Of a stretch of 64,000 nucleotides of DNA, positions 46,886 through 54,332 are shown piece by piece. This stretch comes from Flexifilum sp963727545 (lineage in GTDB: Bacteria; Chloroflexota; Anaerolineae; Aggregatilineales; Phototrophicaceae): the NCBI GenBank assembly GCA_963727545.1, contig CAVSGS010000013.1:310001-374000 (forward strand), written 5' to 3'. The first letter of the stretch is position 1. Each line of letters opens with the position of its first letter. A model generated the notes under the pieces. That model had not been told where the DNA came from. It saw nothing but the letters and a program-made list of their open reading frames with translations, and ran no database searches. The position numbers were made by a program, and so were the translations under genes.

Positions 46886-47782
46886 TTAAGGTTCGTGACG
46901 GCTGATGAATTCGTCGAGTACGCGCAGGTAGCGGTCCGGGTCTTCAGCGTGGGTGATGTGCGAGCAGCCCTCGAACAGCAGCCATTCCGAACCCGGAATG
47001 CCCTTGTGTACCGTCTCGGCAATCAATGGCGTTGCCTCGTCGTACTCGCCGGAGATCACCAGCGTCGGGGCTTTGATTTCGCCGAGACGATCGCGCACAT
47101 CCCAGTCCTTGATCGTTCCGATGACGTGAAATTCGCTTGGTCCGTTCATCGTGTTATAGACTTCGGGATACTCCGCCATTTTTTGAAAGCTGCGCTGAAC
47201 GTATTCGGGATTGGGAACGACCCGACAGACGTGGCGGTCGTAGAACACCTGCATCGCCGTTTGATATTCGGCGCTGTCGGTCGTGCCTGCCGCCTCATGC
47301 CGGAGCAAAGTCGCCTGAACTTCCGGCGGAAGCTGATCGCGCAGCCGGTTCGCTTCGGCGACCCACTGGATCATGCTGGCGGGTGAGTTGGCGATCGTCA
47401 CGCTGGCGACACCGCTCGGCTGCGTGAACATGTATTCCATCGCCAGCATTCCGCCCCACGATTGTCCTAGCAGATGGATGCGATCCAGCCCCAGCGCCTG
47501 ACGCACGACGTCGACTTCCTCGACGTAGAGGGGAATCGTCCACATAGCTGGATTACTGGTGGGAATGTGGGAGTTGCCGCACCCCAGTTGATCGTAATAG
47601 ATCACGCGCCGCCCGGTAGCTGCCATCGCGTCCAGCGCTTCGAGGTAGTCGTGGCACGCGCCGGGTCCGCCGTGCAGACAAAGCAGCGGCAGCTTGCCTT
47701 CGGCTTCGCCAGCGCCGACGATCCGATACCACGTCTGGTAGCCTTTGAAGGGGATGTATCCTTCGCTGATCGTGTGCGTCAT
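46886..47782 (-). CDS. pip: Proline iminopeptidase-family alpha/beta hydrolase
   Basis: A 298-residue hydrolase of peptidase family S33. The oxyanion motif is LHGGPGACHDYLE, the nucleophile elbow HLLGQSWGGMLAMEY, the acid lies in ISGEYDEATP and the His in FEGCSHITHAEDPDRYL. The length and the lid region after NSPASM match proline iminopeptidases or tricorn-interacting factor F1-like enzymes, which remove N-terminal residues from short peptides in the cytoplasm. It converges on the U32 gene with a 33-bp gap. AAGGAGC upstream supports the ATG at 47782. Confidence 0.92.
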   Translation of the reverse strand: MTHTISEGYIPFKGYQTWYRIVGAGEAEGKLPLLCLHGGPGACHDYLEALDAMAATGRRVIYYDQLGCGNSHIPTSNPAMWTIPLYVEEVDVVRQALGLDRIHLLGQSWGGMLAMEYMFTQPSGVASVTIANSPASMIQWVAEANRLRDQLPPEVQATLLRHEAAGTTDSAEYQTAMQVFYDRHVCRVVPNPEYVQRSFQKMAEYPEVYNTMNGPSEFHVIGTIKDWDVRDRLGEIKAPTLVISGEYDEATPLIAETVHKGIPGSEWLLFEGCSHITHAEDPDRYLRVLDEFISRHEP

Positions 47783-48090
47783 GAGGTGCTCCTTTGAATA
47801 ACATTATTGTCGTACCGACAGGCGCGGATTGAACACGCTGCCGATCGCTTCATCCCGACGACGGTCATGCTGATAATCAGCAACAGAATATAGCTGATGA
47901 TGACCCACGCGCACAACGGGCGCTCGCGACCACCACAGTTCTGCGTGCAATCGAAAATGCGAGCATCGATCGAAGCGACCCGGAATTCTGTATATATCGA
48001 CGAAATATCCACTGGTGCTTGACGATTTGCCGCTGACTCTCCATGATCTACGGACTTAAAGCGCAGCATCGTCTGGAAAGGATTGTCCGA
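47783..48090. other. Divergent intergenic region upstream of tryptophanase
   Basis: Promoters for the peptidase and tryptophanase genes must lie here. A minus-strand frame with a hydrophobic segment (WVIISYILLLIISMTVVG) could encode a very small membrane protein, but it has no clear ribosome site. I see no tnaC-like leader with a Trp codon. Confidence 0.35.
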
Positions 48091-49491
48091 ATGCCCGGTA
48101 ACGCAGAATTCGATTTCCCCACCTTTGAAACCATCATCGAGCCGTTTCGCATTCGATCCGTCGAACCGATCAACACCACCACGCCGGAACAGCGCGCGCG
48201 ATTTTTAGCCGAAGCTGGCTACAATCCGTTCCTGCTCCACGCCGATCACGTCCTCATCGACCTGCTCACCGACAGCGGCACCGGCGCGATGTCGTCGCGC
48301 CAGTGGGCAGCGATGATCGCCAGCGACGAATCGTATGCCGGGTCACCATCGTTCTACCGATTTGAAGCGGCAGTCAAAGACATCACCGGCTTCAAGAACG
48401 TCATCCCCACGCATCAGGGACGCGCTGCCGAGCATATTCTGTTCTCGTCGCTGGTCGAGCCGGGCAAAGTTATTCCGAACAATACCCACTTTGACACCAC
48501 CCGTGCCAACATCGAATATCTGCGTGGCGAAGCTCTCGATCTGGTCATTCCCGAAGGCAAGCAGCCGCAGACGATCCATCCGTTCAAGGGCAACATGGAT
48601 TTGGAGGCGCTGCAAGCGACGATTGAAACGGTCGGCGTGGACAATATCCCGGTCGTGATGTTGACCGTGACCAACAACTCCAGCGGCGGTCAGCCGGTGA
48701 GCATGGCGAATATCCGCGCCGTCAGCGAACTGGCGCACAGCTATGGACTGCCGTTCTTTATTGATGCCTGCCGCTTTGCCGAAAATGCTTGGTTCATTAA
48801 ACTGCGCGAAGAAGGTTATGCGGACAAGTCGCCCATCGACATCGCTCGTGAGATGTTCAGCTATGCCGATGGCTGCACCATGAGCGCCAAAAAGGATGGC
48901 ATGGCGAATATCGGCGGCTTCCTCGCGCTCAATGACGACGATCTGACGATGCGCTGCCGCAATCGGCTGATCCTGACCGAAGGCTTCCCGACCTACGGCG
49001 GTCTGGCAGGCTATGACCTCGAAGCAATTGCGGTGGGCTTGTATGAAGCCTTGCAGGAGGAATATCTCCGCTACCGGATTCGCTCGATTCAATACTTGGC
49101 AGAGAAGATTACCGCGGTCGGCGTGCCGATCGTCCAGCCGTCCGGTGGTCACGCCATCTATCTCGATGCCCGCGCGATGCTGCCGCATTTACCCGATGCG
49201 CAGTACCCGGCATGGTCGCTCAATAACATGCTGTATCTGGTGGGGGGCGTTCGCGGCGTGGAGATCGGCTCAATCATGTTCGGGATGCAGCCCGACGGAA
49301 CCGAAAAACCAGCGGCGATGGATCTGGTGCGGTTGGCGTTTCCGCGCCGCGTCTATACCCAAAGCCACGTTGATTATCTGGCGGAAGTTCTGATCGCCAT
49401 TTACAACCAGCGCGAGAAAGTGCCGGGCTATCGCATCGAGTGGCAAGCGCCGTTCCTGCGTCATTTCACCATCCGGATGCAGCCCGTGTAG
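48091..49491 (+). CDS. tnaA: Tryptophanase (L-tryptophan indole-lyase)
   Basis: A 466-residue PLP-dependent beta-eliminating lyase. SYAGSPSFYR and THQGRAAEHILFSSL are the cofactor-phosphate and substrate segments, and Lys268 in MSAKKDGM is the Schiff-base lysine. The C-terminal FLRHFTIRM retains the His found in tryptophanases, whereas tyrosine phenol-lyases have Phe at that place; EGFPTYGGLAG and VEIGSIMFG also favour tryptophanase. It degrades tryptophan to indole, pyruvate and ammonia. The ATG at 48091 is chosen because GGAAAGGA is about 10 bases upstream. No tryptophan permease gene accompanies it. Confidence 0.93.
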   Translation: MPGNAEFDFPTFETIIEPFRIRSVEPINTTTPEQRARFLAEAGYNPFLLHADHVLIDLLTDSGTGAMSSRQWAAMIASDESYAGSPSFYRFEAAVKDITGFKNVIPTHQGRAAEHILFSSLVEPGKVIPNNTHFDTTRANIEYLRGEALDLVIPEGKQPQTIHPFKGNMDLEALQATIETVGVDNIPVVMLTVTNNSSGGQPVSMANIRAVSELAHSYGLPFFIDACRFAENAWFIKLREEGYADKSPIDIAREMFSYADGCTMSAKKDGMANIGGFLALNDDDLTMRCRNRLILTEGFPTYGGLAGYDLEAIAVGLYEALQEEYLRYRIRSIQYLAEKITAVGVPIVQPSGGHAIYLDARAMLPHLPDAQYPAWSLNNMLYLVGGVRGVEIGSIMFGMQPDGTEKPAAMDLVRLAFPRRVYTQSHVDYLAEVLIAIYNQREKVPGYRIEWQAPFLRHFTIRMQPV

Positions 49492-49581
49492 CGTTCAGCC
49501 TAGATCCCCAATGCACAACGGACAGCGCAGCAGCAATTTCAAACTGTGCTGTCCGTAGCTATTGTGCTTGGATAGCTCCGA

Positions 49582-49653
49582 GTGGATCGTTGCGCCGCTG
49601 ACATAATCAGCAATCGGGCTGGCTAAGAACGCGACTGCGGCAACGACCTTGAC
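49582..49653 (-). pseudogene. Internal fragment of a short-chain dehydrogenase
   Basis: A minus-strand stretch encodes VVAAVAFLASPIADYVSGAT, the conserved segment just before the C-terminal end of FabG-like dehydrogenases (normally followed by IHVDGG). The flanking sequence on both sides is unrelated, so only about 24 codons remain. It lies between tryptophanase and the sigma-factor region and probably marks a deletion scar. Confidence 0.55.
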
Positions 49654-49836
49654 ACGAGGGTTGATCGTTTTCCAATAATTCGGAATGTATGCAGTTTTCT
49701 GAGATATCCGCATACATTTGAGCCTTCATTGTATGCGGATTGATGAGTTTACTCTGACCCTTGGTACTTGCTTCTGCTCCCGCATATCGGTTCTTTATGT
49801 TCTATTCGAATTGAACATTTGCCTCTGAAAGCTACT

Positions 49837-49859
49837 TGCAAATTCGAAATGAATTTGCA
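49837..49859. promoter_or_regulatory. 23-bp palindrome upstream of the sigma-factor operon
   Basis: Perfect 9-bp arms TGCAAATTC and GAATTTGCA flank GAAAT. It lies 120 bp before the sigma-factor start in an AT-rich region (49714-49978) and looks like a regulator site rather than a terminator, as no T-run follows. Confidence 0.45.
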
Positions 49860-49942
49860 TGATCAACAAATATAGACCATGATAAAGTGTCGATAATTTT
49901 TCCATAAACTATGTATTAGCCTTTGGGCAGGTAGATCTGTCG

Positions 49943-49973
49943 CCCTAAATACAGAATGCTAATGCATTTAGGG
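49943..49973 (+). promoter_or_regulatory. Leader hairpin that would sequester the sigma-factor ribosome site
   Basis: CCCTAAAT (49943-49950) pairs perfectly with ATTTAGGG (49966-49973) across a 15-nt loop. The right arm contains most of the Shine-Dalgarno sequence (TTAGGGGAAAT before ATG at 49979), so folding of the leader would block translation initiation. Confidence 0.5.
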
Positions 49974-49978
49974 GAAAT

Positions 49979-50671
49979 ATGGAAAATATTGAAACTGTGC
50001 AGCTTGATCTAATTATCGAGCGGTGTTTGTCGGAAACGCGCCGCTACAAAGACACGGGACAGGGGGATTGGGCTTTTTGTTATGAACTCTTTCGCCGTGC
50101 GCTCTCTGATGACGATCAAGAAGCATTTAGCAAACTCTATAACATCTATAAGCCTCGCTTGGAAGCATGGGCACGGGCGCATTCGCTGACCGCTCTACTC
50201 AAGACGTCACCGGAGATATGCGCGAGTGACACACTGATCCGCGTCTGGAAGTATCTAGGCGGCGAGAAATTTCGCGAAAAGGTCAGCAGTCATCCGCAGC
50301 TACTCGTTTATCTGCGCAAAACACTCAACACCGTCATCCTCGAAGAATACCGCAAGCAAAAGTCGCGCGTCACCGAAGTGGGAATGCCCTTGTTCCTCGC
50401 GAACGAACCCGCGCAGAATCCGCAGTACACTGACCTCAACGTGCCGGGCATCGTGCAGCGAATTGAACAGGTAATCCCTTCAGTTGATGATCGCATTCTG
50501 ATCCTTTGTCGGCTGTACTACGAAATGACGCCCGCCGAGATCATGGAACAGTATCCTGATAAATGGGAAAGCGCCGAATACATCTCGAAACGGGTGTACA
50601 TCTTACGTAAACAACTCCAAAACGATCCGCAAATTCAAGACTGGGCTGGAAGCAGCAACTCGCTAGACTGA
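49979..50671 (+). CDS. ECF-like sigma-70 family RNA polymerase sigma factor
   Basis: A 230-residue sigma factor of the extracytoplasmic-function type. Region 2 spans about 35-125 (DDQEAFSKLYNIYKPRLEAWARAH, then TLIRVWKYLGGEKF), and region 4 about 165-225 (IPSVDDRILILCRLYYEMTP, then ISKRVYILRKQLQ). It is longer than typical ECFs at the N terminus and has a non-standard region 4. It is the first gene of an operon with an anti-sigma-like protein, a TPR-CHAT protease and a subtilase. A hairpin over its ribosome site and a palindrome upstream suggest tight control. The regulon is unknown, but autoregulation is expected. Confidence 0.85.
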   Translation: MENIETVQLDLIIERCLSETRRYKDTGQGDWAFCYELFRRALSDDDQEAFSKLYNIYKPRLEAWARAHSLTALLKTSPEICASDTLIRVWKYLGGEKFREKVSSHPQLLVYLRKTLNTVILEEYRKQKSRVTEVGMPLFLANEPAQNPQYTDLNVPGIVQRIEQVIPSVDDRILILCRLYYEMTPAEIMEQYPDKWESAEYISKRVYILRKQLQNDPQIQDWAGSSNSLD

Positions 50672-50724
50672 ACGCGATGTTTGCCGAAGTTGCACATCTA
50701 TCTCAGTAGGTGAAAGAGTTAAAG

Positions 50725-51447
50725 ATGCCCGAGCAGCACTATGATTTATCCGACGAAGAACTCCAAGCATTGCTGGATGGCGAGCTTACCGAGGCGCTTC
50801 AGCAAAAGCTCCAAGCATCGCCCGAACTTAACGCGCGTGTCCAGCAAATGCTGAAGATTGAGCAAAACATCCGGTTGGCACTGACCCCACCCACCGCGCA
50901 GCAAATCACCGATTACGTCAGCGGCGATCTGTCACCTGAAACAGCGAGATACGTTGAGTTTTTCATGGCAATTGACGGCGACATCCGGGAAGAAGTCGAA
51001 CTATCCAGAGCTTTTATGTCGGATCCTGATTTTCTGATCGACGCATCCGCTGCTGCTTTGGCTTCAACGCACGACTTTATGCCCGTGACCATTCGTCCCG
51101 ATTCGGAAATGCAAGCAGCGAACACCGCCTTACGCTCCGGCTCCGGCGAGCAAAATATCATCGCCAGCGCCGAAGGGCTTGAGATCGCCATAACGATGAA
51201 ATCCTCGTCCACCGATCTGGATATTTCCGGCAGCATCATGCTTGACGACAAATCCGCAAGTATTGACGAGACTGACGCCACCGAAGCGATCGTCGAACTA
51301 TGGTCTGCCGAAACGCTGCTGTTGGTGGTGCGCTCGGTCAGCAACAGCTTTCATTGCCGCATTGCGAAAACTGCTCCGCTGGAAGCCCGATTCATCGTCG
51401 GTCGTTCCCATCACGTCGTCGTGCCACTGATCACCGAAGCAGGCTAA
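50725..51447 (+). CDS. Anti-sigma-like soluble protein, candidate sigma inhibitor
   Basis: A 240-residue protein with no cysteines in its N-terminal part and no membrane segment. Two helical units (about 5-45, LSDEELQALLDGELTEALQQ; about 58-100, ITDYVSGDLSPETARYVEFF) resemble the helical sigma-binding motif of zinc anti-sigma factors but lack the His-Cys-Cys site. A polar, Ser/Asp-rich linker follows, then a beta-rich C-terminal domain (about 155-240; EAIVELWSAETLLLVVRSV, HHVVVPLI). I do not know a named family. Position between the sigma factor and a TPR-CHAT protease makes it a candidate inhibitor and protease substrate (inference). ATG at 50725 is preferred over GTG at 50710. Confidence 0.7.
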   Translation: MPEQHYDLSDEELQALLDGELTEALQQKLQASPELNARVQQMLKIEQNIRLALTPPTAQQITDYVSGDLSPETARYVEFFMAIDGDIREEVELSRAFMSDPDFLIDASAAALASTHDFMPVTIRPDSEMQAANTALRSGSGEQNIIASAEGLEIAITMKSSSTDLDISGSIMLDDKSASIDETDATEAIVELWSAETLLLVVRSVSNSFHCRIAKTAPLEARFIVGRSHHVVVPLITEAG

Positions 51448-51458
51448 AGGGGCAAACG

Positions 51459-54332
51459 ATGGACTTTGATGAGCGTTTGAAATTGCTGCTGGATTGTTCT
51501 TATCCGGCTCAAAACGAAACGCTTTTCGCCATGTCCGAGCCGGAAGCCAGCCAAACCGTCGCCGAACTGAAGCAAAACGCGGATAAACATTGGGGGATCG
51601 ACCCGCGCTGTTCGCAAAAACTCGCCGAACGGATCATCAAAATCGGCGAAATCAACCACAACAAGCGCCACATCGCCCTTGGTAAAATGGCGCTCGGCGA
51701 TGCCATCAAACTCTACGACCGTCTGGAACTAGCTTGGGCGGCGCTCGCCGAGTCGGAAGCGCTCTACCGCGAAGCGGGTGATTGGGTCGGCGCAGCTTCG
51801 ACGTGGATCGGTCGCCTCTCGATGAGCGTAAACCTTCAGCGCGTGGACGAAGCCCTGCTGAACGCCGACCTCGCCTACAAAGTCTTCGAACAGCACGCCG
51901 AAAACGTCAAATTAATCCGTTTGCAGATCAATCGGGCGGTCGTTCACGGCTTATTGAGCGATTATGCCCAAGCCCTCGAAATCTACGAGCAACTGCTGAG
52001 CATCATTCCGCGTCTCGATGGACTCGACAAAGACTATCGCCCGATCATCTATTCGGGGCAGGCGTCGGTCTACAACCAGCTTTGCCGCTATCAGGACGCG
52101 CTCAACGACTACGACAAAGCGCGCGAACTGTTCGCCGAGCAAGGGCAGACCCAACGCGCGCTGATCAGCCAATATAATCGCGGCTACGTGCTGCAAACGA
52201 TCGGGCGCTACAGCGAAGCGCTGAACGTTTTCCACTCTGTCCAACAGGACGCCAAAAACGAGTTCACACTCAACCAACTTTACGCCAAGCGCGCGCAGGT
52301 CGAGTGTTACTTGCTGATGAAGAATCGCCAGCTTGACGCCTACGACCTTGCTGCGGAAGTCATAAGCGGATTCGAGCGCGTCGGCGCGTCGTTTGATGTC
52401 GCCCGCACACTCGGTTACGCCGCCATCGCCGAAGCCGCGCAGGGACGGCTGAACGACGCCGCCGAAACGCTAAGTAAAGCCGAAGCCCTGTTTACCGATC
52501 TGAACTCGAAGGGCTGGTTAGCGCTTACCTACATCCGGCGCGGACGCATCGAACTCGAACGCCAGAACTTGACGCTCGCGCTCGGTTACGCCGAAAAAAG
52601 CAGGCACTTAGCCCATGAGTGTCAAGCGCCGTTTCTCGAAGGAATGGCGCAGCTTTTGCTCGGCGACACGCTCATGCGGCTGGATCAGCCACAGGAAGCC
52701 GAGTTTTCAGCGAGTACTGCGCTGGACATCGGTCTGCGCCTCGAAGTTCCCTTCATGCAGTATCACGCCTACGTGATCAAGGGACAGGTCGCTGAACTCC
52801 AGAAACACGTCGATTTAGCCATCCACAGCTACGAACAAGCCCGAGCGATTGTCGGCAGCATTCAGCAGCACTTGACGATCAGCATTCGCCCCGGCTTTCT
52901 TGAGGAACTCAGCAGCGCCTTCGACCACCTGATGCACCTACGTTTAATGCGCGGTGACTTCCAGATCGCGCTGGAACTGCTGGAATCGAACAAGACGCAA
53001 ATTTCGCTGGAGTATCTCTTTAACCGGGAGCGCATCTTGTGGCAGCGACACGACCCGACAAGCCAAGCGCTGCTCTCCCGCCTCGACGATCTTCGTGACC
53101 AATATCAGGCACTACAGTACAACAACAATCCGCTGACGATGGTGTTGGACAACTCGGCGGAGGCACCATCATCGAATGCGCGGCAAACGCTGCGTCAGCT
53201 TGAAGCCGCCATCCGCACGACGACGGAACGGCTCTATCTGAACTATCAGGAAAAGCAGGGCTACAGCCCCGCGATGCTGACCAACCTTGATGCTATCCAA
53301 CCGGCACTCGATCAGGACACAGCGCTGATCGAATATTACTGCGACGACGAGTCGTGGTGGGCGTTCGTCGTTACTCGCGATCAGGTCGTTGCCCGCCAAC
53401 TTGACCTCCGAACTGACGAACTGATCGCTTTTTCGGGTATGCTTCGCGCCAACCTGCACCATGCTTGGGCGATCTACAACTCGACGCTCGACGTCGCCTC
53501 AGCCAAGCTTGACAAGCTCTGCTTGCGCTTGCGCCAACTCTCCTACCGCATCTACCGCGATCTGTTCAAAAACCTGCTGGGGGATATTGCCAACTATCGA
53601 CGCTTGATCATTGTCCCTTATCACGAGCTGCACTTTCTGCCCTTCAACATCCTGTTCACCGGCGACGAATATCTGATCCAGCAATATGAGCTGGGCATTC
53701 TGCCCTCCGCCCAGTTAATCTGCCGCAACCTGACGCCGCGAACGGGGGGCGCGCGCGTGCTGGCTTACGCGCATGGCGGGCTGCTCCCTAGCATTGAGAC
53801 CGAAGCCGCCCACGTCAACCGCCTCTTCGGGGGTGACGTCTTTCGAGCCGACAATGCAGTCGGCAGCCTGCTTTCACGGGAACCTTGCCAGATTTTGCAT
53901 ATCGCGGCACACGGCACCTATCGCTGCGACCTACCGGAGCTATCGCACCTTGAACTCGCCGACGGCAGCCATTTCATGGACGACTTCTTGCAGAACGACC
54001 TCAATTACGAGCTGGTCACGCTCAGTGCGTGCGAGACGGGACGAGCCGCCATTCTGGGACCGGATGAGCCGATTGGGCTAGGTCGAGGATTTTTGCTTGC
54101 CGGGGCACAAGCGTTGATGTTGAGCTTGTGGCGCATCGAAGACACAAAAACGGCGGATTTCATTCAGAAATTCTACGGCTATCTCGCTCAGGGCGCAGCA
54201 AAAAGCACCGCGCTTCGCGAAGTCCAGATGGATTTGTTGAGATCGACCCCCGATTTGCATCCATTCTTTTGGGGAGCATTTCAAATCATCGGCAATTTAG
54301 CCCCACTATCGCAGCTAGGAGGAGAGCAATGA
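51459..54332 (+). CDS. TPR-CHAT caspase-like protease
   Basis: A 957-residue protein. Residues about 65-560 are tetratricopeptide-type helical repeats (for example DYAQALEIYEQLLSII, RYQDALNDYDKARELF, RYSEALNVFHSV). A helical connector leads to a C-terminal CHAT domain (about 670-950) with the caspase-type dyad His818 (ILHIAAHGTYRCD) and Cys858 (VTLSACETGRA), followed by GRGFLLAGAQALMLSLWRI. No signal peptide, so it is cytoplasmic. The start ATG at 51459 has AAAGGGG upstream, 11 bp after the anti-sigma-like gene; its stop overlaps the protease gene start in ATGA. TPR-CHAT proteins act as peptide-specific proteases in bacterial stress and defence; the likely substrate here is a product of the same operon. 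Confidence 0.93.
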   Translation: MDFDERLKLLLDCSYPAQNETLFAMSEPEASQTVAELKQNADKHWGIDPRCSQKLAERIIKIGEINHNKRHIALGKMALGDAIKLYDRLELAWAALAESEALYREAGDWVGAASTWIGRLSMSVNLQRVDEALLNADLAYKVFEQHAENVKLIRLQINRAVVHGLLSDYAQALEIYEQLLSIIPRLDGLDKDYRPIIYSGQASVYNQLCRYQDALNDYDKARELFAEQGQTQRALISQYNRGYVLQTIGRYSEALNVFHSVQQDAKNEFTLNQLYAKRAQVECYLLMKNRQLDAYDLAAEVISGFERVGASFDVARTLGYAAIAEAAQGRLNDAAETLSKAEALFTDLNSKGWLALTYIRRGRIELERQNLTLALGYAEKSRHLAHECQAPFLEGMAQLLLGDTLMRLDQPQEAEFSASTALDIGLRLEVPFMQYHAYVIKGQVAELQKHVDLAIHSYEQARAIVGSIQQHLTISIRPGFLEELSSAFDHLMHLRLMRGDFQIALELLESNKTQISLEYLFNRERILWQRHDPTSQALLSRLDDLRDQYQALQYNNNPLTMVLDNSAEAPSSNARQTLRQLEAAIRTTTERLYLNYQEKQGYSPAMLTNLDAIQPALDQDTALIEYYCDDESWWAFVVTRDQVVARQLDLRTDELIAFSGMLRANLHHAWAIYNSTLDVASAKLDKLCLRLRQLSYRIYRDLFKNLLGDIANYRRLIIVPYHELHFLPFNILFTGDEYLIQQYELGILPSAQLICRNLTPRTGGARVLAYAHGGLLPSIETEAAHVNRLFGGDVFRADNAVGSLLSREPCQILHIAAHGTYRCDLPELSHLELADGSHFMDDFLQNDLNYELVTLSACETGRAAILGPDEPIGLGRGFLLAGAQALMLSLWRIEDTKTADFIQKFYGYLAQGAAKSTALREVQMDLLRSTPDLHPFFWGAFQIIGNLAPLSQLGGEQ

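Noticed and set aside
47779..48069. 96-codon minus-strand frame with one hydrophobic stretch
   Set aside because: Overlaps the peptidase start by a few bases, lacks a ribosome site, and only the middle part looks protein-like; left as a note in the intergenic entry.
51459..54332. CHAT protease as part of a type III-E CRISPR (Craspase) locus
   Set aside because: No CRISPR repeats, gRAMP/Cas7-11 or Cas1 in the window; only the regulatory logic is similar.
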